A stretch of 64,000 bases of DNA from positions 10,692,697 through 10,756,696 of the forward strand of contig JAJEKV010000034.1 of assembly GCA_021234155.1 (NCBI GenBank). Direction: 5' to 3'. Each line of letters opens with the position of its first letter. Positions within the stretch are counted from its first letter, which is position 1. The notes under the pieces were generated by a model that was not told the origin of the DNA, ran no database searches, and saw nothing but the letters and a program-made list of their open reading frames with translations. The DNA is from Isoetes taiwanensis. Taxonomy: Eukaryota; Streptophyta; Lycopodiopsida; Isoetales; Isoetaceae. The translations under genes were made by a program, and so were the position numbers. Positions 42,992-54,895 of this stretch are shown here, piece by piece.

Positions 42992-45800
42992 TTAGTCACG
43001 ATCTGTTGTGTTTGCATCTTGAACAGCATCTGTTTGTTGATTTTCACTTTCTGTGGTATGAAATGTTTTGAGGCGAAAGCCATTAACCAGTGTAGGTAAT
43101 GGAGTTCCATCTAACTCAGCCAGCTGGAAAACGCTGGGTTGAACCACTTGAACAACGTGATAAGGGCCAAGCCATCGAAACTTAAGCTTACTCGGAAAAT
43201 TTTTGTACCGAGAATCATAAAGAAGAACCAAATCGCCTTCTTTGAATGTTTTTGTCTTCAGACGTTTGTCATGTAAAGATTTTTGCAACTGTTGTCCATG
43301 CATAACACGAATATAAGCATCCCTTCGAAGTTCATCCAACTGTTCCAATTGATATACCCTTTCTTTGAGTGCAGCAGGTGGATTATGGGCAGTAGCCAGT
43401 TGAAAACGGAGAGTTGGAAGGATGTATTCAAACGGCATGAGAGCTTCTTGACCATAAACCAATTTGAAAGGAGTGTGACCGGTAGCTATTTTGAAACAAG
43501 TATTGTAAGCCCACAGAACAGTAGGAAGCTTGTTTTGCCAGTCAGTGCGAGAAGCGTCACAAATTTTCTTGAGAATTGTGACCAGAGTTTTGTTGGTGCT
43601 TTCTGCCAAACCATTGCCTTGAGGATAGTAAGGTGTGCTCTTGTGATGATGTATCAGGAGATAATCCGTCAGCTCCTTGATGGTATGATTGATAAAATGG
43701 ACACCACGATCACTGACCAGCTCCGTGGGGCAGCCAAATCGCGTGATAATTTGTTGATAAAGGACCCTGGCTGTGCTTGCTGCAGTGTTGTCTGGAAGTG
43801 CGCAAGCTTCCGCCCATTTGGTAGCATAGTCAGTGAGAACCAGAATGTAGCGGGCACAGGTGTGCCGCGCAGGAGGATCGATGGGTCCCACAAAATCCAT
43901 CTCCCATTTGCTGAAGGGAAGTGGCGTGGCGACCAACGTCAAGGGAAGAGCGTCACGGGCCGTGGGCCGTCCCACACGTTGGCAAGCATCACACGTGCGG
44001 GCGTGGGCGTGAGCGTCTTTGAAGAGCGTGGGCCAAAAATAACCAGCAAGAAGGATTTTGCGTGCCGTGGTGTCACCCTGAAAATGACCACCACCTAACC
44101 CTTGATGAGCTTCTCGGACAATATCTGGGACTTCATGAGGTAGAACACAGCGGCGAAGGATTGTATCCTTACCCTTTTTGTAGAGGTGTTCGGCAACCAT
44201 GGTGTAGTCACGGACCTCGCGGAGAAATTGATGACGACGGGATTGTCGCTTGGCATGAGAGAGCGTCATGTCCTCTGGTGGAAGAGCGCCTGTGAGGAGG
44301 TACTGCTGAAAGTCATGGAACCAATGTGGTGTTGCCGTGACTAAAAAGAGTTGAGCGTCAGGAAAGGCGTCTGAGACTCCAGTGGAGGGATCATCTGTGT
44401 GGATGCGTGAAAGATAATCCGGGACAACATGAGATTTGCCGGCCTTGTGAACAATTTCAAAAGGTGCAAATTCTTGGAGAAGAAGGACCCAACGAGCAAT
44501 GCGGCCCGTGGGCGTGGATTTGTTGATCAAATAAAGAAGTGCTTGGTGGTCAACAAAGAATTTGATCTGACTGCCCAAAAGATAGTGACGGAAGCGTTGA
44601 ACACAGAAAATTAGACCCAAAGCTTCACGCTCGGCGGCAGAGTAGTTGCGCTCAGCAGAATTGAGTTTTTGGCTGGCATATCGGTTTGGTTTGTTAGTGT
44701 GCGCATTATATTCTTGAGAAAGAACAGCTCCAATAGCAAACGCCGAGACATCGACATGAACATGAAAGGGCTTGTCCCATTGAGAAGGAACAAGAACCGG
44801 GGCCTGAGTAAGCAAAAGCTTCAACTGTTGGAAAGCAGCATCCGCCTGGGAATTCCAAGCCCAGGTGGATTCTTCACCCGTGAGTTTATGAATGGGATCT
44901 GCAATGGCTGCTAGTCCAGGAATGAAGGTGGAGTAATAATTGACCTTACCCAGGAAAGAGCGTGTCTCCTTGATGTTGGCGGGTGCTTGAGCCTTGAGCA
45001 CACAACTGATTTTGGCAGGATCTGTGGTGATACCTGCTTTGCTGACAACGTGTCCTAACAGAACATCTGAGGTGACACAAAAGGTGCATTTCTCCGGATT
45101 GAGACTAATGCCGGACTCATCACATTTCTGAAAGACGAGTTCCAATTTATCCAAATGGTCAGCCATGGAACTGTAGGCAGAGAAGTCATCTTGAAAAATT
45201 TGCAAGAAGGGATTTTCCTTCATAAAATCATGAAAACCTGAGAGCATGATGCGTTGAAACGTGGATGAAGAGTTTGATAAGCCAAAAGGAACCACCTTGT
45301 AGGCAAAAGTGCCCCACGGGGTGGTGAAAGTAGTCTTGAGTTGATCAGATGCTTTGATGGAGATTGTAGCCAGAAAAACCATCCATGAAGGAGTACATCT
45401 CATGTCCAGCAACCTCTTCCAGAACCTGGTCTGTGAAGGGAAGTGGAAAATGATCACGCTCCGTGGCCTGATTGAGTTTTCGGTAGTCCACACAAACGCG
45501 GATCTTACCATTGTGTTTGAGGGCAATGACGATGGGGCTCACCCATTCAGAATGTTTGACCTCATAGATCAAACCTGCAGCAAGGAGTTTGTCAATTTCT
45601 GCCTTGACGCGATCACGGTAATTAGGGTTGAGCCGGTACTATCGTTGCTAAATTGGACGGGCATCTGATTTGGTAGGAATGGTGAGTTCCCCCAAGGTTT
45701 TGTTGATTCCCCGAAGATCTCTGTAGCTCCAGGTGAAAATGTGTTTGAACTTTTTTGTGACGGCCCTGTTACGATAGGGGGTCGGAAGATTTGCAGCAAG
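42992..45800 (-). CDS. Gypsy Pol: reverse transcriptase, RNase H, integrase (frameshifted)
   Basis: RT starts in the frame ending near 45345 (SPIVIALKHNGKIRVCVDYR, MYSFMDGFSGYNLHQ) and passes by one frameshift near 45350 into an 844-codon frame. That frame has VVPFGLSNSSSTFQRIM, the catalytic FQDDFSAYS (Gln where Ile/Val is usual) and ISLNPEKCTF. RNase H: VHVDVSAFAIGAVLSQ, AEREALGLIFCVQRFRHYLL, FFVDHQALLYLI. Integrase: HQGLGGGHF-CDACQRVG zinc finger, KWEMDFVGPI, LVSDRGVHF, NGLAESTNKTL and a C-terminal GPYHVVQV (GPY/F type). It stops at 42992. Apart from the frameshift, the catalytic residues I can see are present. Confidence 0.92.
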
Positions 45801-46099
45801 GCGGACAGGCTGATTGTTGCCTACGTCCACTATCTCGACTTCAGGAGTCTGAATGTGGGGTATCACTTCTGTGTCCTGGACAATGTGTGCAGGAGGTTGG
45901 AGCATAACAGGATGCGTGGCACTCTGCGTGGTGAAAAAGAGAGGTTGTTGAGTGTCATCAAGCAGAGGTTGCTTCATGACAGCATGTACATCGACAGGAG
46001 CTGCAGGAGATTCCACATCTGAAAAGTGATCAACCCGTTGAATTCGATTGCAAGGAGCCAGGTAGGGTCGAGCAAAGCTGCCACAGCCTGGTCCTGATC

Positions 46100-46790
46100 A
46101 AGAGTCATTTCTCCCCAAGGATCAGCATATTCGGGGTAGGATGACAGAGGTAGACTGGCAGGTGGAGCCTGAACTTGATAGATATTCTGGGCTTCCTCAG
46201 AATCAGTGTCGGAGAGAGAGGGTTCAGCATTGTCGACCGAAATGATTTACCGGTTTCCAAGTCCATAGTGGCATTAAGGTGACCATCTGTGATGACTAAC
46301 TGATCCGTGGCCCAGTAATGGATACTCTTGGCCTGGCGGAGAAAAGGTCTGCCGACCAACATTTTTTAATCACCTGGATCTTCCCCAGCCTTCCAAACTC
46401 CAAATTCCAAAGGGAATCGGAGGTCACCAATGTGAAGAAGAGGCGTGACGCCTTGAGGTCTCGTGATATGGCCATTAGCCAATTTGATGTCATATGGGGC
46501 ACGATAGAGTTCTTTGATGCCCATTTGTTTGCAGAGTTTATCCGTTATGAGATTAACTGCGCTACCTCCGTCAATTTGAACATGGTTGACTTGCTGATTA
46601 CCCACCGTGGCATGGACCGTGGGTGTAGAGGTAGCAACAGCCCCAACCAAGACAGTCGGGAGTGGTAACTGGTCCTTGAGAGCAGGACAGAGTTTCAAAA
46701 TTGTTGCCAAACTTAAGGGAATTTTGATTTTGGCCAGCTCCTCTTGGAGTTCCAAAGGCACATGAGAAAAAGGATCTGCTGGATCCACGG
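46100..46790 (-). CDS. Gypsy protease region (frameshifted)
   Basis: Minus-strand frame 46788-46366 contains VQIDGGSAVNLITDKLCKQM, where DGGSA is in place of the canonical D[ST]G[AS]. ATRPQG-like flap residues and LRFPLEFGVW follow, as in Ty3/Gypsy aspartic proteases. It continues after a frameshift with MLVGRPFLRQAKSIHY (46362 leftward). It releases mature Gag and Pol proteins in active elements. Confidence 0.75.
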
Positions 46791-46914
46791 GTGCTGGAGT
46801 GCGTGGTAATGAAGGAGCAACTTCTTTGAGCAGGTCAACCTCGGCAGAAATATTGGAATATGTCTGAGAGCGTGGAGGTTGAGATGTGGAAGGTGTATCT
46901 TGTCTTTGTTGAGC

Positions 46915-48878
46915 TCAGGTGGTGGCATGAACATTCGCCAACGTGCGGCCTTCAGCAGCTTGCATGAGATTCAAAATGCTTTGGCGAACTTTAGGCATGA
47001 CATTTGGCATGAGTTTCTCCAAGTCAGGTGCAAAGGGAACCTTTTTGTCTTCCTCATGAGGAATGGTGTCAACTGCAAAGGCAGGTTGCGTGCCATTAGG
47101 AATAATGGTTAAGGGACGTGATGCCCTGGTCTGGCGTGAAACCAAACCAACCCAATTTGATGGCTGGACCGGAGAATTAAGAGCCTGAAAAATTTCTTCC
47201 TGTGCTTGTTGATCCATCTGAGGTTGATTGGCAGGAGCTGGTTGATAACGTGATTGTTGAGGCGCGCGAGGTGGCTTCTTAAGAACAGGACGCGGGCCTT
47301 GTTTGCCATTAGCAATCCAGAGTTGGTAAGCTGTGAGGCGGACCGATGTGGTCTGATTGGTGCCAGGAAGCTGCACCTGAACTTGCGGAAGTTGAGGACA
47401 CGCCGTGGTGGTATGACCCCATTCTTGACAGTGATAACACTGAGCTTTAGAAGGATCAAAAGGAGGACGCGGGTTGGGTCCTCGTTGTTGCTGCTGATAG
47501 TGTGATTGTTGCTGAGGTGTTGTTTGCACTTGATAAACCAGTTTGTTGCGGAAAGGTGTTGGATGAGTGCGAGTGCACTCTTCCGTGGCATGATTGCACA
47601 TGTTGCATCTTTTACAATGAGGCGGGCCATTGGTCGAGTTGCACTCATTTGCCAAGTGGCCTTGGTATTTGCAGATATGGCACCAGATCTGACTGCGCTG
47701 CGGATTGGCGTGTTGAGGCTGGACATCAGTCTGTGGAACCATGACGGGTGGAATGAAAGGGAGCTCCTGAAGAGCCACGCCACCCGAGGAAACATTGATC
47801 GAAAGTGATTGACAAGGTCGATAGCCCGCTCCAAAGTCTTTGGACGCAGTATTGATCATGAGTCCGATAGCCGGAGGAAGTCCTTGGAGAAACCAGACCA
47901 AGATCCGGCTCAGGTTGGGTACTCCTTGAGTTTCTTTGAAAGCAGAATGTGAAGGCGACCGCAAAAAGGGGGCGACTGCGGGTTCTTGTTGAAGGTCATT
48001 GAATTGCTTGAGATGAAGTTGATCATCATCCGTGGTCCCATAGTGAGAAAGAAAAGCAGTTCTCATTTCTGACCAATCTTGTTTCCAGTGGCTTTTGTTG
48101 GACATGAGCCATTGATGAGGAGAGCCACGCAGTGTGGTGGAAAAGATGTGGAATTTCAGTTGAGGTTGCGCATGACCATTCGGGACAGCCGTGAGCCTCA
48201 AATTCTTCCATGTGGGCCTGAGCACTTTGGTCTAAAGGTTTGCCTTTCGTGTTGCCAAAGGTGGGATAAGTCAGTTTAAGGGTCTGAAAGGTAGAGGTGA
48301 AAGTGCTTGGCTGGACAGGAACAGTGTAGTGATTATATTGAGGTGGAGTTGAAGGTGGTATAGTGCCTGAAGGACCCTGATGAAGGGGTGACTGTGGTTG
48401 AGGTACTGAAGGTGCCTGAGCATTGGTTTTGAGGTCAGTAAGGTTGTAAACAGGAAGAGTGGTGGGAAATATAGGGAAAGGAAATTCCTGGGTAGGCGCA
48501 AAAGAGACATGTGGATATCCCTGCCCACCCGGGGGAGATGATGGTTGTGAAGGAAGAGGCGTATGGCCTGAAGAGGGATGAATGTAGGCATGGTCAGGGG
48601 TATGAAAGTAAGGTTGAGAAGGTTGAGCCTGATAGGGCTCCTGATAGTGATGAGGTGACTGAGGCTGTGAGCAATGTTTGCACGCTTGGGGCGGGAACCG
48701 GGACGCAGACAGACACGAGGGGTGGGTGGCGCCGACTGAGCCCGTGACCGAATGTGGCCGCCCTCAATGTCGTAAGCAGATCCATACATGTCGCGAACAG
48801 CTTCCCTTCGATGATGTCGCTCCGGCGAGATGCCGTCTGAGAAAGGAGTTCTTCTGGCGTGAAGTTTCGGACAGACAT
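46915..48878 (-). CDS. Gypsy Gag (frameshifted)
   Basis: Begins MSVRNFTPEELLSQTASR at 48878, 48 bp inside the 5' LTR. It passes through a Pro/Gln/His-rich stretch in another frame and then enters a 436-codon frame. That frame has the capsid signature FSTTLRGSPHQWLMSNKSHW, FLSHYGTTDDDQLHLKQFND and LVWFLQGLPPAI. Zinc knuckles: CHICKYQGHLANEC, CKRCNMCNHATEEC and CYHCQEWGHTTTAC. Three knuckles, one of them spaced differently, is more than the usual one or two. Confidence 0.88.
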
Positions 48879-48925
48879 GGCGACAGAAGAAATGAGGATC
48901 GAATCAGACCCGGCGGTGGCGGCGG

Positions 48926-49482
48926 TGTTTTGGGGTCCGGGTTGGGAACTCTGGAAGAGCCCTCTGTGGAGGACCCGTGGATCTAACAGAAAATCCGGGG
49001 ACTATGTCACGCGGGATTTGCAAGAAGAGAACAAGACGAAAAAAAACGTAACAAAGAGAACAATGAGAGGAAAATGATAAGCTTCCTTGATATCAATGAT
49101 GAACATACATGAGCTCTCTAATCGAGAGAAGACCGAAAAAGAGACAAGACTCAAAACTCATCTAGCCTTCATGTGCTAGCTCTACTCATATATATAGTAC
49201 AATGGCCTTTGGCCCAATATAGACACTCTGACTGATCTCGGTGCCGACTCCTGGAAGGAGGCCTCGATTTGTGTGAATGCCGGGCGGTGCCTCTTGAGGT
49301 GCTCGGGATCGCCGACGCTGGGCGGTGATGGCCGATCACTTGTCCGCGCCTCCTTTTGGGCTGCCGCTTGGTCTTCGGGGCCTTTGATGACCGACCCTCG
49401 GTTGGTTGACTGTGGATCCTTGTTCTTGACCTGGTCCGTCGTATGCATGAATAGTCCTGTACCAGGAGGCACAGGACTAACA
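48926..49482 (-). repeat. Gypsy 5' LTR
   Basis: Plus-strand start TGTTTTGGGGTCCGGG, end AGGACTAACA, followed by the TAATT duplication. Confidence 0.9.
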
Positions 49483-49487
49483 TAATT

Positions 49488-50843
49488 CCAGGGGGAGAGA
49501 AAGGGCGAATAGGTCCTTGCTTCAATTGTGACTTGTATGGATTGTCCCAAACTTAAAGAAATCGAATGCTATAATTGCGGAGGAAAGGGGCATGTGTCTG
49601 CAACATGTTCTAGTCCTAGTAGACCAGGATCTAGGGGAAGAGGAAGATTCCAGCGTGGTGGAAGATCGCCATTTCGTGGAAGAGGAGGAAGGAAGAATCC
49701 AGTTGTGAGCATTGCTCAGGAAACTGTAGAGGAAGAGCAAGATGATGATGCTGAGGTATGTAATGCTGTTGTTTGCTCAATTGAGAAAAATCATATTCCT
49801 GACAGATTTGGTGATGATTTTCTCATCATAGATAGTGGAGCTGAAAGATGTATAACATCTTCAGCGAAATTGCTCAAGCAATGTACAGGACGAGCTTCAG
49901 GACATATCCAGCTTGGTGATGGCGGTTTGCAGAGTGTAGAAGATACAGGTGTCTTAGATATCTTTGATTTGGAAGGCAGAAAAGTTGATCTTAAAAATGT
50001 CTTGTGTGTACCTGGGCTTGTAAGAAATTTGATTTCTGTTTCCCAACTTGTGGATCTAGGCTACAAACATTTGTTTGATAAGCTTGACTGTAAAGTCTTT
50101 CTAGATAATAAAATAAAGTTTGTGGGAAAAAGAGTTGGAAACTTGTTTGGTTTCAATTCTACAATAGCAGGAATAAATATGGCCACAGTAACTTCGATGA
50201 AATTGTGGCATGAAAGACTTGGCCACACTCATATAATGTGGATTATATGGTTAAGCATAATCTAATTGTTGCAGGAAACAAATCAGAGAATTTTCTATGT
50301 GCAGGTTGTATGCTTGGAAAGCAGTGCAGGCTTCCGTTTCCAAAACATTCTAAACGGGCTAAAAATATTTTAGATCTTGTGCACACAGATCTATGCAGTC
50401 CAATAAATGTAGCAAGCCTGAGCGGCAAGAGGTATTTTATAACGTTTATTGATGAACACAATTTTCTAAAAACAAAGAATCAAGCATTTGATGCCTTTAG
50501 GTATTTTGCTGCAGAAGTGGAGAATGAGACTGGAAGGAAAATAAAATGTGTACGCTCTGACAGGGGAGGTGAGTATCAATCTGGAAGATTCAAAAAATAC
50601 TGCTTGAATCGTGGAATTAGAAGACAGCTTACAGTCAGTCATACGCCTCAGCAGAATGGGGTCGCAGAAAGAAAGAATAGAACCATCCTTAATGCAGTTA
50701 GGGCAATGCTAAAGCACACTGGACTGCCAAACTTTCTTTGGGAAGAAGCTGCCAGGACTGCCATATTAATACAAAACATTATTTCTTCTTCTAGTTTGAA
50801 AGGAAAAATACCAGAGTCCTTGTGGTCTGACAGAAATATATAG
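49488..50843 (+). pseudogene. Copia-2 gag end, protease and integrase
   Basis: Resumes after the Gypsy with the zinc knuckle CYNCGGKGHVSATC. An RG-rich linker and protease follow in the same frame (LIIDSGAERCITSS), then the integrase zinc finger (KLWHERLGHTHI; CAGCMLGKQC). A frameshift near 50235 separates this from the catalytic core (LDLVHTDLCSPINV, SDRGGEYQS, GVAERKNR, NFLWEEAARTAILIQN). The frame ends at a TAG at 50841. RT and RNase H are absent because the element jumps directly to its 3' LTR. Confidence 0.9.
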
Positions 50844-50850
50844 CAAGCTA

Positions 50851-51077
50851 AGTCCGGTTTGATAACAGTGGACGGCGGCTGTAGTACGGTTGACAAAAAG
50901 AAATGAAAACCGGCCGACCTGTTTGCCGAATTGTACTGTAGCAACTGACCGGAATTTAAGCAGGAATTTGATCGGAACGTTTATGCCCTGTGTCGATTTT
51001 GCATTAGAGTGATTGCTACACAAATCTAAGCTTCAATCAGGTGATCTAAAGTTCAATCTGGTCTAAAATAAACAACA
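50851..51077 (+). repeat. Copia-2 3' LTR remnant (last 227 bp)
   Basis: Gap-free match to 37664-37890, followed by CCTTC. The first 120 bp of the LTR were removed by the internal deletion. Confidence 0.85.
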
Positions 51078-51082
51078 CCTTC

Positions 51083-53453
51083 ATCGTTTCATTAAAGTAG
51101 GGGCAAACATGTAAACACCCATATTCTGCGCCTTTCTTGATTTGTTACAACTCTAGATGACCAATACAATCTCATGAACTTAGTCAATTTGTGTTAACAA
51201 AACCTACATAGAAATCATTACATGATAGAGCAACACATTACAACCATCTCATTGAATAGCAACTTTACTAATAAAGACAAACACTATTGCTCTTGCGTTC
51301 ATTCGAACACAAAAGAACGAAACAAAACCCATGAAAACACACTCTCGGGCCACCGGGGGGCAACCCCTCGTGCGCAACACCTTGTTTCTTTTTATAGGGT
51401 TCTTTCTCTTCTTGGAAACTAGGGTTCATGGCCGACTGCCTGGCCAAGGCTCGTGGATGCGATGGAGTAGAGGACCAGGGCGTTCGACTTCCTCATGTCA
51501 TTCTCTGCAAGTACAGGGCGGATATAGCCTTCTGCCAAATTTGTATACTGAGACAGGGGTTTGGCAAAGCATGATATGGCCTTCTTCTGGCTTTGCATGT
51601 TGAGAGGGTTATGGCAGATCAGTATGTTGAAGGTAGATGGATCTGTAAGCTTGAAGCAAGGTGCAGCCACAACAGTTTTGCAACCACGGTTGGCATGGGG
51701 AGGTTTCTGGAAGCTGTGAGCTGGAGGCACCCTTCAGGAGCTTGGATTTTCAACTATGCCATTTTTGCTTGAATAATATACGGCAAATCAGCAAAGTAAT
51801 GGTTTATATCTCGTTCTTGTTTCCCATTTCTGTTATTAAGCAGGCATGATTCAATTCGGTGCTCTTCAAATCTAATTCCACTGGTTTTCCTCAAATATGT
51901 CATTGTGGTGCCGATTGAATTCGATGGGGTTCAAATCCCCAATTGGCATGGTACTATCTGTATGTTTGAGGGCAGTCATGGTACTATCAGTCTGTTTGAG
52001 GGCAGGCATGCATGATATTGTTGTAATTCAATGATGTGCCTATTGATGTGTCAATATTGAATGTCTAATATGTGCCAATTTGATTTTCAATTGATGCATC
52101 ATTGACTTCGCCACCTTTGGCTAGGAATCATATAATGACATGGCAAATGGGGTTTGGCCCCATCTTCTTTTTGGATGAACGGCCTCAGTTTATGGATTTG
52201 GCATATGCCATGGAATATCCCATGGATCAACAGCTAGGGTTGGATGAGTAAGAGTAACTCATTGTCAGTTGTATGCTAGATGTTTGGTAAGGAAGCTACT
52301 ACCATGATCACATGGTTTATCTCTATTATGTTGTTGTTTGTTAGGGACAAAGATATTAGTTCTATAAAATGATTTTGGTTATATCTGGAATTTGAGGTCT
52401 TTTGTCAAGGCACGTTCATTCCATAGAATGGTGTTAATGTTACTTTTTTCTGGTGCATTAATGGATTTACATTTACTCTGAGGATGCTGAAATCAAGAGC
52501 ACGTAATCTTGAATCTTGACAACATATGTATTGCCTTCTAGGAAAAAGAATCAAGTCATTATTAGTAAGAAAATAAAAATCAAGGTTTCTTTAATGAATA
52601 GCATCATAAAGGTTTCTTCAAATTCATCCATTCATTATTTCGATGAAATATCCTAATTTCAAACGAAATGTAGCTTTGGTTTTTCTTTCCGCACAATATG
52701 TTTATTCCTTATCTTGCATGCACACCCTATATAATGACCAATACATAGACCCAACACTAAAGGCCGCCTTTAAAATCAAACGAAAAAAAAAAAAGAAAAG
52801 AAATGTAAAGTGCAATTCAGATGTTTGTCAAGAATCTTATTTGCAGGGTAATATACTACCTTCACTTAAAAAGAATGAGAAGTGGATGTTGGAGTTGCAA
52901 TCCAGTTTTGATTTCATTGTATTTCCAGTTTAAGGTGTTCACTAGCTACAACCATTTCTTCACATGGAAGTAAAGTATAAAATGTATGAGTACTCAAGAT
53001 TCCCTATAGATATAGATATAGGATATGTTACCTCATGGTCACCCCTCTTTTCTATGTAAACATCAACTAATATTTTGTAATAGTTGCATGTGACTCAGTG
53101 ATGGAACCAATGTAAGAATGCAAACATCTCTAAGTCAATTCTAAAAGCAATTTTGTAAGGTTGCTCATGTAATTACGTACAAATGTAATTATCTTTTAGG
53201 ATGTCAAAATCATAAAACCATGTGAAGAAGAGACAGATCTTACAATGTTGCTCCATCGAAACTCCAATGGATTATGTAAATCGAGGAAACCATGTCAATA
53301 TGGTCAAACACAAATCATTTCTTGAACGTGCTAGATATTTCAATATGCAAATGGATTCCCTCTACTTATATAATACTATTTCACGCCCATGGCTAGCAGA
53401 ATGTCTAACTATAAAAACAATGGGTATCAATGTTGTTACCTCCTGTGTGACTT
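51083..53453. other. AT-rich sequence, probably decayed repeats
   Basis: 51300-51430 (ATAGGGTTCTTTCTCTT, GGAAACTAGGGTTCATG) has the look of a decayed retroelement end. The minus-strand ORF at 51419-51730 shows no secure motif. Nothing else is recognised. Confidence 0.3.
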
Positions 53454-53609
53454 GAGCATGTTGTAATAATTTTATCTAGTTGAAAACCTTATATATAATC
53501 ATCCTGGTGTAAATGATGTCTATATACTCTCGTGTGAGCATGTTGCAATAATTTTATCTCGTTGAAAACTTTATATATAATCATCCTAATGAAAATGATG
53601 TCTATATAG
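53454..53609. repeat. Tandem duplication, 82-bp unit
   Basis: GAGCATGTTG[T/C]AATAATT through ATGATGTCTATATA, first copy 53454-53535, second 53536-53609 (slightly shorter). Confidence 0.85.
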
Positions 53610-53705
53610 TTGACTAAAGTAGAAAAAATTGCAACCGTAGTTACAATGATGTTGTCTATGTAGTTGATCAAAGTAGAAAAAATTGCGTCCATAGTTACAA
53701 TGATG
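53600..53705. repeat. Tandem duplication, about 54-bp unit
   Basis: TGTCTATATAGTTGACTAAA through CATAGTTACAATGAT occurs at 53600-53650 and 53654-53705. It overlaps the end of the preceding duplication. Confidence 0.85.
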
Positions 53706-54114
53706 CGTAACAATGTTTGCAACTTCTTATAGATCGTAATTAGAGGCAACTTGAAAGGAATGCAATCTCAACTTCTTTTCGTTTTAGTCAAAGCTTTTAA
53801 CTTATGAATCGCGGAAGGGAAGTACGGGCCCCGTTCCCGCAACAGTGGCAGGGGCCCTCGACTAGCGGCAGCCAAACAAATCCGAACAAATCCGAAGTCT
53901 TCTATGCTTCGTTTCTTCACGAGATGGGTCTAGTGTTGGCAATTGCTATGCGGCGTCACCAAAACTTTCTGGAATAACAGGCGATCTATTTCCATTTTGT
54001 TCTTAGGACATCTTCAATTTAGTACATTATATTGACTAGCATGTTTGCTTGGCATGTTCAATCCTGTTTTTAAAGGTGAAAGAATGAGATAGCCTTGTTC
54101 CTTGATCCCTTCTC

Positions 54115-54310
54115 GAAGTGCAAAATGTGTATTGAATTATCCCAAATCATTCAACCATAATGATCTTGTAGTCATTAAACAAAGTATATGAAGCACACCA
54201 TAACAATCTTGCAATCCTGAAGTGCAAAATATGTGTTGGATTATCCCAAATCATTCAACCATAATGATATTGTAGTCATGAAGCAAAATATATGGAATAC
54301 ATAGAAGATT
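54115..54310. repeat. Tandem duplication, about 104-bp unit
   Basis: GAAGTGCAAAAT through AAATCATTCAACCATAATGA and ATATATGGAA, copies beginning at 54115 and 54219. Diverged AGAAGATT...AGAGAATGA units continue to about 54525. Confidence 0.8.
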
Positions 54311-54810
54311 CTATAGCTAGAGAATGAGCTATGCAAGCTAATACGTTTAGTAATCTCTATCAAAAGTAGTATTACAAACGTAGAAGATTTACAAGTAGAG
54401 AATGACCATAGCAAGATTGTTCAGCTAGGAATTGAACTACGTATAGTAATGGAATAAAACATGTAGAAGATTTTGTAATTAGAGAATGAACTATATCAAG
54501 ATTGTTCAACTAGAAAGTGAACCACTTTTACCTCAATGTAAGGCAATATCATAGTGCAACTGCCGATCCCATAATCTCCAGATCCATATACTTATGTCTT
54601 GTCCATTGGTTCATGAAGTCTAAACACATTTAAGTCATACTTCATCATCCTATTATTGTAATGTAGAAAGTGACAACATCACAAGAATATCTATGGCTAG
54701 CATACATCCAATTGTTAGGAGTAAGAAGATCTGAAAACAAGGAAGAAAATAAAAACTTCTTTTACGCCCATTGATGGCATTACGCCTTGCCAGTATCGAC
54801 TGCTCATAAC

Positions 54811-54895
54811 ATTTTGTGAATAAATGCTTAACGCTTTGTGAATAAATGCTTAACGCTTTGTGAATGAATGCTTAACATTTTGTGAATGAATGCTT
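54811..54895. repeat. 22-bp tandem repeat, four copies
   Basis: Unit TTTGTGAATAAATGCTTAAC with a two-base spacer, four head-to-tail copies. Confidence 0.9.

Larger units (their letters stand above)
38535..49482 (-). mobile_element. Gypsy (Ty3) LTR retrotransposon with extra ORFs, nested in Copia-2
   Basis: LTRs at 38535-39094 and 48926-49482 (560 and 557 bp) start TGTT and end AACA on the plus strand. They are flanked by TAATT (38530-38534 and 49483-49487). On the minus strand the order is gag, protease, RT, RNase H, integrase, then about 3.9 kb more before the 3' LTR. A purine tract (TGGTGGGGGGGAG on the minus strand) abuts the left LTR. Integrase after RNase H defines Gypsy. No chromodomain is seen. 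I could not match the primer site to the usual tRNA complement. Frameshifts break every ORF, though some may be sequence error. Confidence 0.92.
37544..51077 (+). mobile_element. Copia-2, deleted element carrying a Gypsy insertion
   Basis: The 5' LTR is 37544-37890 (TGATGG...AACAACA), the primer site 37892-37903 (TGGTATCAGAGC) and the gag start 37913. The Gypsy interrupts gag at 38530/49488. Protease and integrase follow, then an abrupt jump from the end of the integrase core to position 121 of the 3' LTR. The whole RT, RNase H and the first 120 bp of the 3' LTR are missing. The remaining 227 bp align without gaps to 37664-37890. Its Gag start (MASRLGASLLNSVDVYRGGP) is close to that of Copia-1, so the two are related families. 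Confidence 0.88.

Noticed and set aside
53454-54895. CRISPR-like or regulatory iteron arrays in the short tandem repeats
   Set aside because: Repeats are directly adjacent with no unique spacers, and the context is plant nuclear DNA.
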